NCBI RefSeq assembly: GCF_000012945.1
Contig: NC_007511.1
Span: forward strand, 3,523,083-3,587,082
Direction: 5' to 3'
Source: Burkholderia lata
GTDB taxonomy: Bacteria > Pseudomonadota > Gammaproteobacteria > Burkholderiales > Burkholderiaceae
Length of the DNA stretch: 64,000 nt
Of the stretch, positions 1 through 8,482 are shown piece by piece (position 1 is the first letter of the stretch; every line of letters starts with the position of its first letter). A program made the position numbers and the translations under genes. Below the pieces are notes generated by a model. It did not search any database. It was not told the origin of the DNA and saw nothing but the letters and a program-made list of their open reading frames with translations.

Positions 1-390
1 CTTGAGCGTCGGTCCGGAAGCGGGCAACCATATCCGGTAGGAGCAGCGATTCGATTCCGTTTGTCATTGCAACGCGGAAGTCTCGCCGTGCGTTCGACGG
101 ATCGAATGACTCTTCCGTTTTCAATGCTTCCTGCAACTGCAGCAATGAACTCCGGACCGTATGCTGCAACGATAATGCTCGCGGGGTCGGCTGTAATGTC
201 CGCCCGACTCTGATGAACAGTTCGTCTCTGAGCAGCAGACGCAACGTCGACAACGAGTGGCTCATTGCCGGTTGCTGGATCCGTAGTTTTGCGGCTGCGC
301 GCGTCACGCTGCGTTCCTGCATCAGCGCATCGAATGCGATCAACAGATTCATGTCGAACGAACGCAGATCGAAATGATCGATAGTTTCCA
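1..390 (-). CDS. LysR-family transcriptional regulator, N-terminal part (cut by window edge)
   Basis: The first 130 codons are present, from the ATG at 388-390, and the frame is still open at base 1. The protein begins METIDHFDLRSFDMNLL, followed by a LysR helix-turn-helix at residues 20-60 with the typical VTRAAAKLRIQQPAMSHSLS pattern, then the start of the effector domain. It is divergent from the MBL hydrolase gene at 465 with a 74-bp gap. In LysR systems this arrangement usually means the regulator controls the neighbouring hydrolase/RidA/esterase genes; that is inferred here. The ligand is unknown and the C-terminal domain lies outside the window. Confidence 0.9.
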
Positions 391-464
391 TGCCTGGTAT
401 CGATTGGATGTATTAGCGTAGCCTGAGTATAGTAGATTCGTTCAGCCATCACTATGAGAGTCAG

Positions 465-1358
465 ATGAGCGTCGATATCTCAGTAATTGCAGCACCCCGA
501 TTTCACGTGGGTGATATGGAAATCACACGTATCACCGAAATTTCATTCGAATTCCCGGTGACCTTTCTGTTTCCGGAATGGCAGGACAATCTGACTGAAG
601 CGCAGCTCCAAAATCTGCACGAAGGGGTTTTAACACCTGATCGCAGAAGTGCGATCGTCTATGTGAACTCCTGGGTCGTCCGAACACCAAATCTGTTGTT
701 CATCGTCGATACCGGAATCGGAGATGGTCGAGTACGTCACATCGAAGCATTCAACAACCTTAATACCGGATACCTCGAACGAATGAAGACTAACGGCATA
801 GATCCGCATGCCGTCGATTTTGTATTTTGTACTCATCTTCACAGCGATCACGTTGGCTGGAACACGCATCTGTCGGGCGGAGCCTGGGTTCCGACGTTTC
901 CGTCTGCGCGTTATCTCTGGTCTCGCGGCGAGCATGACTGGGCTGCCGGCGATACTTTCAGGAATATCGTCTCTCCTGGCGTCTACGAAGACAGCGTGCG
1001 TCCGATTGTCGATGCGGGTCTTGTCGATGTTGTTCCCGACGTTGGTGCAGAAGTGATCGAAGGCGTGATGTTTCACCCCACTCCCGGGCACACTCCCGGC
1101 CATATGTCGATCAGTATCCGGTCAGGTGGAGGCCACGCATTTTTCAGTGGCGACGTCATTCACAACCCGATTCAGATTTACCGACCGGAATGGAACTCCG
1201 CCTTCTGCGAGAACCAGGATGCGGCACGCAAGTCGAGGCGCTGGATGCTCGAATATACGGCTGAATCCGGTGCACTGGTTTTACCTGCGCACTTTGGCGC
1301 GAATTCAGCAGGTTACGTGAAGCGGGAGTCGAACAACTTCCGCTGGATCTTCGCTTGA
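465..1358 (+). CDS. MBL-fold metallo-hydrolase
   Basis: This 297-residue protein has the metallo-beta-lactamase signature HLHSDH at residues 124-129. Further metal ligands are probable at His209/His213 (PTPGHTPGH) and Asp230 (FSGDV), with a final His in LPAHFG. The family hydrolyses lactones, esters, thioesters or amides at a dinuclear metal site; the length and layout resemble AHL-lactonase-like and arylsulfatase-like members. The substrate cannot be read from sequence. It is followed by a RidA gene and an alpha/beta hydrolase on the same strand, probably as an operon. By eye its GC is about 45-50%, well below the rest of the window, which suggests recent acquisition. Confidence 0.9.
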   Translation: MSVDISVIAAPRFHVGDMEITRITEISFEFPVTFLFPEWQDNLTEAQLQNLHEGVLTPDRRSAIVYVNSWVVRTPNLLFIVDTGIGDGRVRHIEAFNNLNTGYLERMKTNGIDPHAVDFVFCTHLHSDHVGWNTHLSGGAWVPTFPSARYLWSRGEHDWAAGDTFRNIVSPGVYEDSVRPIVDAGLVDVVPDVGAEVIEGVMFHPTPGHTPGHMSISIRSGGGHAFFSGDVIHNPIQIYRPEWNSAFCENQDAARKSRRWMLEYTAESGALVLPAHFGANSAGYVKRESNNFRWIFA

Positions 1359-1376
1359 ACTATCGGGACTATTCCA

Positions 1377-1727
1377 TTGACTCAACCACACCTTTCACCT
1401 TCCGTCCGATCGGGAGAAATAATTTTCACTTCCGGCCAACTCGCATTCGATGCTGAAGGGCATATTGAGGGAGACGTGGTGCATCAGACGCGCGTCATAC
1501 TGCAACGCATTGCATCGCTGCTCGCACCTTCGGGTCTTGGCTTGACGGACATCGGTAAAACCACGGTCTGGCTTCGCCGTGCGTCAGATTTCGAAGCGTT
1601 CAACGCCGCATACGCGAGCGTGTTTGGGGCACATCGACCGGCGCGATCGACGGTGGTATGTGGATTGACCGTCCCCGAGGCACTTGTCGAGATCGAGGCG
1701 GTGGCATGGTCGGGAGGTAGCGCATGA
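1377..1727 (+). CDS. RidA/YjgF-family protein (TTG start)
   Basis: The protein is 116 residues, matching the compact RidA fold. It shows the family pattern SGEIIFTSGQLAFD near the N terminus and the conserved Arg in PARSTVV, followed by VEIEAVA near the C terminus; that Arg binds the substrate carboxylate in active RidA deaminases. The best start is TTG at 1377, because no ATG or GTG is suitably placed. RidA enzymes hydrolyse reactive enamine/imine intermediates. The stop overlaps the start of the next gene (ATGA), so it is translationally coupled to the hydrolase. A role in degrading a nitrogen-containing compound is inferred from context. Confidence 0.88.
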   Translation: MTQPHLSPSVRSGEIIFTSGQLAFDAEGHIEGDVVHQTRVILQRIASLLAPSGLGLTDIGKTTVWLRRASDFEAFNAAYASVFGAHRPARSTVVCGLTVPEALVEIEAVAWSGGSA

Positions 1728-2689
1728 GTCAGTTTCCGCTGGACCCGGGCGCGGCACGCGTGGTTGCGCTCGCGCGCGAAAGCGGGGCTTTGGGCCCGGA
1801 AGCCGGGTCCCCCGAGCAGGCGCGCGTTGCATTTCGCACAAGTCGCAAAGCGCTTGCGTCGCAGCCGGTTCAGGTTTCCTCGGTTCGGGATCTCGAAGTC
1901 GTGCACCCGGACGGAAAACTCGGACTCCGCTGTTATCGCGGGTGGGGAACGGACGACGGATCCCAGCTTCCATGCCTGCTCTTCTTCCATTCCGGCGGCT
2001 GGGTGTCCGGGGATCTCGACACCCATGACAACGCCTGCCGAGCGATAGCCAGCACGGCGCGAATCTCGGTGATGGCGGTCGATTATCGACTCGCTCCTGA
2101 ACATCCGTTTCCGGCGGCAATCGAAGACGCGCAAGCTGCGTACGCTTACATTCTTGAACACGCGTCGTCATTGAACATCGATGCGACAAAGATCGCCGTG
2201 GGTGGTGACAGTGCGGGTGGCAACCTCGCGGCGGTTCTCACACACCTATTGCGCGACGCGGGCGGGCATCAGCCGATCGCGCAAGTACTGCTCTATCCTG
2301 CCACCGACTTCGCGGCGAATACAGCGTCACTCGAGCAGTTCTCGCTTGGACCGACGTTGACAAAAGCAAGTCTCGATTGGTTCGCAGATCAATATTTGCC
2401 GGTAGGCGAAGATCGCCTCGACTGGAAAGCGTCACCGCTCAGGGCTCCCACTTTTGCCACCTTGCCGGCAGCGTATGTCGTGACTTGTGGCCATGATCCG
2501 TTGTGTGACGAAGGCGCCGCATATTCCGCCCGACTTCGCGATGCGGGTGTCTCGGTTCGTCATCAGCACTATCCAGGTCAGATACATGGCTTTCTGACGA
2601 TGGGTGGCCTGATTCCTGAGGCAACGGTTCTGATTGGCGAGGTCGCAGTCTTTCTTGACCAAGTATTTAGCAGATTTCGCGGAGCGTAG
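1724..2689 (+). CDS. alpha/beta hydrolase, hormone-sensitive-lipase-like esterase
   Basis: This 321-residue protein belongs to the HSL/acetyl-esterase group. The oxyanion motif is HSGGW at residues 89-93, a variant of HGGG. The nucleophile elbow is GDSAGG at 161-166 with Ser163. Acid and base are probably the Asp in GHDPLCDEG and the His in GQIHGFL. YRLAPEHPFPAA after the first motif is typical of the family. It overlaps the RidA gene by 4 bp. Together with the MBL hydrolase it forms a three-gene hydrolytic cassette under the divergent LysR gene. The substrate is unknown. Confidence 0.92.
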   Translation: MSQFPLDPGAARVVALARESGALGPEAGSPEQARVAFRTSRKALASQPVQVSSVRDLEVVHPDGKLGLRCYRGWGTDDGSQLPCLLFFHSGGWVSGDLDTHDNACRAIASTARISVMAVDYRLAPEHPFPAAIEDAQAAYAYILEHASSLNIDATKIAVGGDSAGGNLAAVLTHLLRDAGGHQPIAQVLLYPATDFAANTASLEQFSLGPTLTKASLDWFADQYLPVGEDRLDWKASPLRAPTFATLPAAYVVTCGHDPLCDEGAAYSARLRDAGVSVRHQHYPGQIHGFLTMGGLIPEATVLIGEVAVFLDQVFSRFRGA

Positions 2690-3167
2690 GCGCCGCCACT
2701 CGTACTCGCTATCTCGTGTCGAGAAAGATCGAACTCCCAGGATCGTGCGCCGACTCTCGCCACAAACTTTCACCCCACTGCACCGACAACCCGCAGTAAA
2801 GGCAGCCCCGGGACCTTGCACACGCATCGGGGGCGAAACTGCTGCGCTCACTGTCAAATGAGACGTCAACGATACGATGCTATCGATCGAAAATTGCGCA
2901 AAAATTCTTCGATTGCAAAGATTGACCTCGCATCCGCTCGGGATGACATAAATTGGGCTGACAGCCACTGATATGTCGCCTTTTATTCAAAGACAACTTA
3001 TTGAGACTGCGGACATCTTTTCTGAGAGACAACAACAACAGAAGCCCGCAACCTCTCCCCCTCCCTCCCCGTACCGGCATTCGTCAAGTCAACTGTACCG
3101 GTACTGTACAGAAAACCGTCGCTAAACTGACCTCCATCCCAGTCCAGAACCGAATGGAGAATCCGCG
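2690..3167. other. intergenic region, likely junction of lower-GC block
   Basis: No convincing gene lies in these 478 bases; short open frames here lack coding character. The DNA is AT-richer between about 2870 and 3050. The 3' part carries the leader of the lysE-like gene, including a palindromic element at 3093-3111. Composition changes from the low-GC cassette on the left to typical high-GC coding on the right, so an island boundary here is plausible. No att repeat, integrase or IS end was seen. Confidence 0.5.
3093..3111. promoter_or_regulatory. palindromic operator candidate upstream of lysE-like gene
   Basis: The perfect 10-bp palindrome GTACCGGTAC lies inside an inverted repeat with arms CTGTAC and GTACAG separated by 7 bp. 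It is 57 bp before the LysE start, a plausible promoter position. Repeated GTAC half-sites suggest a dimeric regulator, possibly of the GntR/MocR type. No such regulator is adjacent. Confidence 0.4.
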
Positions 3168-3782
3168 ATGGAATTCCTCACCTTGAGCGCGTTGCCCGCC
3201 GGCATGCTGTTCGCGCTCGTCACGTCGATCACGCCCGGCCCGAACAACACGATGCTGCTCGCATCCGGCGTCAATTTCGGTTTCCGCCGCACCATGCCGC
3301 ACCTGTTCGGCATCAGCATCGGCGTCGCGATCCTGATGCTCTGCGTCGGTTTCGGCCTCGGCGAAGCGTTCAAGCGCATGCCGCTGCTGTACACGATCCT
3401 CGAAGCTGCGAGCGTCGCGTACCTGCTGTATCTCGCGTGGCGCATCGGCACGTCGGGCGAAGTGAAGGCGCACGGCGGCAAGCCGCGGCCGATGACGCTC
3501 ATCGAAGCCGCCGCATTCCAGTGGATCAACCCGAAAGCGTGGATGATGGTGCTGACGGCCGCGACGACGGTTCGCCTGTCCGCCGACTACGGGCTGAACG
3601 CCGCATGGATGGCCGTCGTGTTCATCCTGATCGGTTTCCCGTGCATCTGCCTGTGGGCCGCATTCGGCCTCGGCCTGCGCCGCTTCCTGTCGAACCCCCG
3701 CGCACTGCGCATCTTCAACGTGACGATGGCCGTGCTGCTGATCCTGTCGCTGTATCCGCTGGTCGCGCACCTGCTGGCGTAG
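3168..3782 (+). CDS. LysE-family translocator (amino-acid exporter)
   Basis: This 204-residue integral membrane protein has about six hydrophobic segments. It carries the LysE/RhtB signature near the N terminus (SITPGPNNTMLLASGVNFG) and FQWINPKAWMM near residues 118-128. The family exports amino acids or their derivatives across the inner membrane by proton antiport. The start ATG is at 3168. The gene stands alone; the next gene is 110 bp downstream. It is distinct from the second LysE/ArgO protein at 18838. Confidence 0.92.
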   Translation: MEFLTLSALPAGMLFALVTSITPGPNNTMLLASGVNFGFRRTMPHLFGISIGVAILMLCVGFGLGEAFKRMPLLYTILEAASVAYLLYLAWRIGTSGEVKAHGGKPRPMTLIEAAAFQWINPKAWMMVLTAATTVRLSADYGLNAAWMAVVFILIGFPCICLWAAFGLGLRRFLSNPRALRIFNVTMAVLLILSLYPLVAHLLA

Positions 3783-3892
3783 TGAGCGCTCACCGCGCGC
3801 CCGTTGAGATTCGCCCGATGCAGGCGTACCCTTTTGTAACGGGCGCGCGCAACCGCTTGGCCGGTTGCGCCGCTGCTGCCGGGAGAGTGTCG

Positions 3893-4141
3893 ATGAAGCC
3901 ACTGCTGAGGGCGGGCGAACACATCGAGGGGATGCACTGGATCGCCGAGTATCACCCGCTCACGCACGAGATTCGCGTGCTGCGCGAAGACATCGAGATC
4001 GGTATCTACAGCGCGCCGCCGACGATGTTCGGCGAAGAGGAAGACATGGGCGCCGCGAACCTCGCCGATCATCGCAGCCGGGAGGCCGCGCTGCGCGCGT
4101 ATCTGCGCAACTTCGTGAAGCAACACGACGCGGAAGAATAA
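3893..4141 (+). CDS. small conserved-looking protein, function unknown
   Basis: This 82-residue protein is acidic and soluble, with no signal peptide or membrane helix. It begins MKPLLRAGEHIEGMHWI and ends with a charged helix (LRAYLRNFVKQHDAEE). A GGGAGAG ribosome-binding site precedes the ATG at 3893. Third-position GC bias fits a real gene. I do not recognise a family. Its stop is followed by two hairpins shared with the convergent pcaK. Confidence 0.65.
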   Translation: MKPLLRAGEHIEGMHWIAEYHPLTHEIRVLREDIEIGIYSAPPTMFGEEEDMGAANLADHRSREAALRAYLRNFVKQHDAEE

Positions 4142-4142
4142 C

Positions 4143-4194
4143 CGGCGGCCCCACGGCCGCCGTATCGGCGGGCCGGCGCATCGCACCGGCCCGC
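4143..4194. terminator. paired hairpins between convergent genes
   Basis: The first stem pairs CGGCGGCC (4143-4150) with GGCCGCCG (4155-4162). The second pairs GCGGGCCGG (4168-4176) with CCGGCCCGC (4186-4194). They sit between the stop of the small gene and the stop of pcaK, so they probably end transcription from both sides. There is no clear T-tract. Confidence 0.5.
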
Positions 4195-4201
4195 GCTTCG
4201 C

Positions 4202-5560
4202 TCAATGCCCGAGCGATTCGATCTTGCCTGCCGGCTGCGTCACGCCATGCGGCCGCGCCATCTGCTTGACCAGCAGCGCGACACACGCGAGCAAGCCCGC
4301 GACGGCGATCGTCGCGAACACGCCCGCGAACGAGAAATGCCGGCGCGTCAGCTCGGCGACGAGGAACGATCCCGCAATCCCGCCGAAGCGGCCGACGCCG
4401 AGCATCCACGCGACACCCGTACCACGCCCCTCGGTCGGGTAGAACGCGGCGGCAAGCGCCGGCATCGACGATTGCGCGGTGTTCATCAGCACGCCGGCCA
4501 CGAACACGACCAGCACGAGCAGCCCGACGTTGCCGGCCGCCTGCCCGATCGCATAGACGCTCACCGCCGTCAGCGCGTAGCACACGGCGATCACGCGGTT
4601 CGCGTTGAAGCGGTCCATCAGCACGCCGCACAGCACCGCCCCGACGCCGCCGAGCGGGAACAGCGCGGAGATTAGCGTCGCGCTCTTCGGCGTCAGGCCG
4701 GCATCCTTCAGCAGGATCGGCATCCAGTTGATCGACGCATAGAAGATCACGAGCCCCATGAAGTACGCGAGCCACAACATCACCGAGCCGACGATGTACG
4801 AGCGCGACAGCACGACGCCGAGGCCCTTGCTGCCCGTCTGCGGCGCGGCTTCGGTCATCGCGAACGAGCCGGCGTTCAGCGCGTCGCGCGAGATGCGCGC
4901 AAGCGTCGAGCGGATCTTGTCGACGGCGTGATGGTTGGCGACCATGAAGCGCACCGATTCCGGCATCTTCAGCAGCAACAGCACGCCGAGCAGCAGCGGC
5001 GTCACGCCACCGAGGATCAGCACGCTGCGCCAGCCGAAATGCGGAATCATCCATGCAGCCAGGAAACCGCCGAACGCGGCGCCGAGCGGGAAGCCGCAGA
5101 ACATCAGGTTGATCACGGTCGCGCGGCGCTTGTCCGGGCAGAATTCGCCCATCATCGTGACCGCGTTCGGCATCGCCGCACCGAGCCCGACGCCGGTGAT
5201 GAAACGCAGGATGGTCAGGTGTCCGATCGTCGTCGAGAATGCGGACATCAGGCATGCGACGCCGAACAGGAATACCGAGCCGATCAGCAGCGAGCGGCGC
5301 CCGAGCTTGTCGGACAGCGGGCCCGACACGAGCGCACCGCATGCGAGGCCGAACAGCGCGGCGCTCAGCACCGGTGCGAGATCCGGCTTGGTGAGGTTCC
5401 ATTCGCCGAGCAGCGACGGCGCGATGAAGCCGATCGCAGCCGTATCGAAGCCGTCGAGCAGCACGATCACGAAACACATGAGGAATACGAGCCATTGAAA
5501 ACCGCCGAACGGCTGCTCGTTGATGAAGGTCTGGACATCGACCACGGGTGTGCGATTCAT
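4202..5560 (-). CDS. pcaK: 4-hydroxybenzoate/protocatechuate transporter PcaK (MFS)
   Basis: This 452-residue, 12-helix MFS protein is of the aromatic acid:H+ symporter family. Diagnostic features are DGFDTAAIGFIAPSL in helix 1, where the DGFD Asp residues are essential in PcaK, and the loop motif GPLSDKLGRRSLL between helices 2 and 3. The start is ATG at 5558-5560, with AGGAG upstream; an upstream in-frame ATG would add 36 non-conserved residues. It is the last gene of the pca run and imports the substrate used by PobA and the Pca enzymes. Repeats and a hairpin separate it from pcaC, so it may have its own promoter. Confidence 0.95.
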   Translation of the reverse strand: MNRTPVVDVQTFINEQPFGGFQWLVFLMCFVIVLLDGFDTAAIGFIAPSLLGEWNLTKPDLAPVLSAALFGLACGALVSGPLSDKLGRRSLLIGSVFLFGVACLMSAFSTTIGHLTILRFITGVGLGAAMPNAVTMMGEFCPDKRRATVINLMFCGFPLGAAFGGFLAAWMIPHFGWRSVLILGGVTPLLLGVLLLLKMPESVRFMVANHHAVDKIRSTLARISRDALNAGSFAMTEAAPQTGSKGLGVVLSRSYIVGSVMLWLAYFMGLVIFYASINWMPILLKDAGLTPKSATLISALFPLGGVGAVLCGVLMDRFNANRVIAVCYALTAVSVYAIGQAAGNVGLLVLVVFVAGVLMNTAQSSMPALAAAFYPTEGRGTGVAWMLGVGRFGGIAGSFLVAELTRRHFSFAGVFATIAVAGLLACVALLVKQMARPHGVTQPAGKIESLGH

Positions 5561-5575
5561 CGCTAGTCTCCTGTG

Positions 5576-5666
5576 TCGATCCAGGTTGGCGGTTTGGTGC
5601 TTGCCTGGATCCCATGCTTCGCGGTCGATCCAGGTTGGCGCTTTAGCGCTTGCCGGGACCCTATGC
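5576..5666. repeat. two 42-bp direct repeats in the pcaC-pcaK spacer
   Basis: Copies at 5576-5617 and 5625-5666 match at 36 of 42 positions, with a 49-bp period. Each starts TCGATCCAGGTTGGCG. The first copy folds through GATCCAGG (5578-5585) and CCTGGATC (5604-5611). The repeat lies in the untranslated leader of pcaK. Confidence 0.75.
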
Positions 5667-5721
5667 AAAGCTCATTTGTTTATCAGCGACGCGACCTCGG
5701 AACCGCGTCTTGCCTTTGTTC

Positions 5722-5743
5722 GCGCACCGGCCATCCGGTGCGC
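5722..5743. terminator. hairpin between pcaC and pcaK
   Basis: GCGCACCGG and CCGGTGCGC form a perfect 9-bp stem with a 4-base loop. It lies downstream of pcaC on the minus strand and could end or attenuate the pcaIJBDC transcript before pcaK. No T-tract follows on the minus strand. Confidence 0.45.
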
Positions 5744-5835
5744 CGCGCGCCGATGCTCTGCCGGCGCGTTCATTCATCGTCGAGGCCCGCCAACCATCGG
5801 CAGGCCTCGAAGCAAGCTCGGACTACGCCCGGCGC

Positions 5836-6225
5836 TTAACCGGCGGCCCCGTCTTGTTCCTTGAAGATCTTGTCTGCCAAATGGAACGCGGAATTCGCAG
5901 CCGGCACGCCGCAGTAGATCGCGGTCTGCAGCAGCACTTCCTTGATCTCGTCGCGCGTCACGCCGTTGTTGCGCGCGGCGCGCAGGTGCAGCGCCAGTTC
6001 CTCGCCACGGTTCAGCGCGACCATCATCGCGATGGTCAGCAGGCTGCGCGTATGGCGCGGCAGGCCGTCGCGCGTCCAGATCTCGCCCCACGCATAGCGC
6101 GTGATCAGGTTCTGGAATTCGTCGGTCACCTCGGTGCGGTTCTCGATCGAGCGGTCGACGTGCGCATCGCCGAGCACCGCGCGACGCACCTTCATCCCTG
6201 CTTCGTAACGTTCCTGGTCATCCAT
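5836..6225 (-). CDS. pcaC: 4-carboxymuconolactone decarboxylase PcaC
   Basis: This 129-residue protein has the full length of the stand-alone PcaC. It begins MDDQERYEAGMKVRRAVLG, as in PcaC orthologues, and carries the AhpD/CMD fold pattern with EIWTRDGLPRHTRSLLTIAMM in the middle and a LLQTAIYCGVPAANSAFHLA stretch near the end. It decarboxylates 4-carboxymuconolactone to 3-oxoadipate enol-lactone. It lies 10 bp after pcaD within the pca operon and is not fused to pcaD as in some species. Confidence 0.96.
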   Translation of the reverse strand: MDDQERYEAGMKVRRAVLGDAHVDRSIENRTEVTDEFQNLITRYAWGEIWTRDGLPRHTRSLLTIAMMVALNRGEELALHLRAARNNGVTRDEIKEVLLQTAIYCGVPAANSAFHLADKIFKEQDGAAG

Positions 6226-6235
6226 CGCCGGTGCC

Positions 6236-7021
6236 TCACGCGGTCAGGAAATCGAGCAGCGCGCGGTTGAAGCCGTCGGTGCACTCGATGTTCGAAATAT
6301 GCGCGGCGTCGAATTCGACGTGCTGCGCACCCGGAATCGCGGCGGCCAGCGCGCGGCCCTGGTCGGGCGGCGTCGACATGTCCTTCGCGCCGGTCACGAC
6401 GAGCACCGGCAGCGCGATACCCTTCACTTCTTCGCGCAGGTCGGCTGCGTTCAGCGCGTCGCAGTTCGCCGCATAGCCATCCTTGTCGGTATGCACGAAG
6501 GTGTCGCGGATCGCATCGAACAGGCGCGGCTCGCGCTCGACGAACGCGTCGGTGAACCAGCGCGGCAGCACGGCGTCGGCGAGCGCGGCCATCCCTTCTG
6601 CACGCGCCTTCTGCGCACGCGGCGCCCACACTTCCGGCGAACCGATCTTCGCGGCGGTATTCGACAGCACCGCGCGAACGATGCGCGTCGGGAAGCGTGC
6701 GGCCAGCGCAGCACCCGTCAGCCCGCCCATCGAGATTCCGCAGAAGTGTGCGCGGGCGATGCCGACGTGGTCGAGCAGGCCGATCACGTCGCCGGCGAGC
6801 TGCTCGACCGTGTACGAACCGGCCGGCGCATCGGAATGGCCGTGGCCGCGCGTGTCGTAGCGCAGGACGTTGAAGTGCTGCGTGAGCGGACGGATCTGCG
6901 GTGCCCACATCTGCAGGTCGGCGCCGAGCGAGTTCGAGAAGACGAGCCACGGCGCGTCGTCGCGCACGGCACGGTCGATCCGGTAATGCAGTTTCACGCC
7001 GTTGACAGTGGCGAAAGGCAT
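6236..7021 (-). CDS. pcaD: 3-oxoadipate enol-lactonase PcaD
   Basis: This 261-residue alpha/beta hydrolase begins MPFATVNGVKLHYRI. The nucleophile elbow is GISMGG with Ser97. RYDTRGHGHSDAP at 54-66 is typical of PcaD/CatD. It hydrolyses the enol-lactone to 3-oxoadipate in the protocatechuate branch. Its ATG overlaps the TGA of pcaB (TGATG), so the two are translationally coupled, and pcaC follows closely. Confidence 0.95.
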   Translation of the reverse strand: MPFATVNGVKLHYRIDRAVRDDAPWLVFSNSLGADLQMWAPQIRPLTQHFNVLRYDTRGHGHSDAPAGSYTVEQLAGDVIGLLDHVGIARAHFCGISMGGLTGAALAARFPTRIVRAVLSNTAAKIGSPEVWAPRAQKARAEGMAALADAVLPRWFTDAFVEREPRLFDAIRDTFVHTDKDGYAANCDALNAADLREEVKGIALPVLVVTGAKDMSTPPDQGRALAAAIPGAQHVEFDAAHISNIECTDGFNRALLDFLTA

Positions 7022-8394
7022 CAATGTTCTCCTGGTGATTGCGCGCCCGCGTGCAGCGCGAGCACGGCGTCGACGTAGGCCTGCGCCTCGCCGACGTAAT
7101 GAGCGGGATCCAGCAGCCGCGCGAGCGCGTCGCGCGACAGGTGCGTCGATACGGTCGCATCGGCGGCGAGCACGTCGAACAGCGTCGCGCCCGTGCGTAC
7201 GGCTTCCTTCGACGCATGTTCGACGACGTGATGCGCGTCGAGCCGGCCAATCTTGTCGCCGAGCGCGAGCATCACCGCTTCGCCGAGAATCAGTCCGCGC
7301 GTCAGGTCGAGGTTCGCGGCCAGGCGTTCGGTGTTCACGTCGAGGCCCGCGACGATCTGTGCGATCTGCGCAAGCGCGCCGCCGGTCAGGCGCGCGAGAT
7401 CGGGCAGTGCATCCCATTCGGCTTGCCAACCGCCGAGCGCGCGTTCGTGTTCCTGGACCATCCCCGCGAACACCGTCGCGACGAGGTTCGGCGCACGTAC
7501 GGCAGCCGTCAGCACGGCTGCGCAACCGACCGGGTTGCGCTTGTGCGGCATCGTCGACGAGCCGCCCTTGCCGGCGGCAACGGGCTCGCCGAGTTCGCCG
7601 ACTTCGGTCTGCATCTGCAGCGACACGTCGCGTGCAATCTTGCCGAGCGTACCGGTCAGCATCCCGAAGCAGGATGCGGCTTCCGCGATACGGTCGCGCT
7701 GCGTGTGCCACGGCACGGCCGGCGCCTTGAGCTTCAGGTCCGCTGCCAACGCCGCCGTGACGCCGGCCGCGTGCTCGCGCAGGCTCGCAAGCGTGCCGGC
7801 CGCGCCGCCGAACTGCAGCACGAGCGCACGCTCGCGCAATTCGGCGAAGCGCGCGCGATGGCGCAGCAGCGCATCGAGCCATTGCGCGAATTTCAGGCCA
7901 AGCGTGATCGGTAGTGCCTGCTGCAGCCACGTGCGGCCGATCATCGGCGTCGCGCGATGCGTGCGCGCAAGCGTCGCGAGCGACGCGCACGCTTCGTCGA
8001 GCATCGGCTCGAGCACGTCGAGCGTGTCGCGCAACTGCAGCACGGTGGCGGTATCGATGATGTCCTGGCTCGTCGCGCCCCAGTGCACGAACTTCGCGGC
8101 CTCGGGATCGTCGGCCTTCACCTGCGCGGTGAGCTGCTTGACGAGCGGAATCGCGAGATTGCCGCCGAGCGCCGCACCGTGCGCGAGCGCGTCGGCGTCG
8201 AGCCGGCTTGCATCGCACGCGTGTTCGATCGGCGCGACCGCGGCGGCGGGAATCACCTGCTGCGCGGCGAGCGCACGCGCGAGCGCGGCCTCGACGTCGA
8301 GCATCCGCTGGATCGTCGCGCGGGGCGACCAGATCCGGTTGAGCGGCTCGGTGCCGCAGATGAGGGAGGTCAGGCGGGCGCTGTCTTCGAGCAT
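7021..8394 (-). CDS. pcaB: 3-carboxy-cis,cis-muconate cycloisomerase PcaB
   Basis: This 457-residue member of the fumarase/aspartase superfamily carries the signature GSSTMPHKRNP in the C-terminal half and DIIDTATVLQLRD near residue 115. It converts 3-carboxy-cis,cis-muconate to 4-carboxymuconolactone. The chosen start is ATG at 8392-8394 (MLEDSARLTSL); an earlier ATG would add 21 unrelated residues. The gene lies 88 bp after pcaJ and overlaps pcaD. Confidence 0.95.
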   Translation of the reverse strand: MLEDSARLTSLICGTEPLNRIWSPRATIQRMLDVEAALARALAAQQVIPAAAVAPIEHACDASRLDADALAHGAALGGNLAIPLVKQLTAQVKADDPEAAKFVHWGATSQDIIDTATVLQLRDTLDVLEPMLDEACASLATLARTHRATPMIGRTWLQQALPITLGLKFAQWLDALLRHRARFAELRERALVLQFGGAAGTLASLREHAAGVTAALAADLKLKAPAVPWHTQRDRIAEAASCFGMLTGTLGKIARDVSLQMQTEVGELGEPVAAGKGGSSTMPHKRNPVGCAAVLTAAVRAPNLVATVFAGMVQEHERALGGWQAEWDALPDLARLTGGALAQIAQIVAGLDVNTERLAANLDLTRGLILGEAVMLALGDKIGRLDAHHVVEHASKEAVRTGATLFDVLAADATVSTHLSRDALARLLDPAHYVGEAQAYVDAVLALHAGAQSPGEH

Positions 8395-8482
8395 GGCATC
8401 AGATTGGGGAAACGGCGTGCGCCTATTGTCCACCCAAGCGTGCCGGCCTGCGCGCAAGCGCCCGCGCCGGCACGCCTGCGGT

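Noticed and set aside
3084..3902. 272-codon minus-strand frame opposite lysE
   Set aside because: Very Arg/Gln/Glu-rich with no fold signature; it is the shadow of a clear membrane transporter gene.
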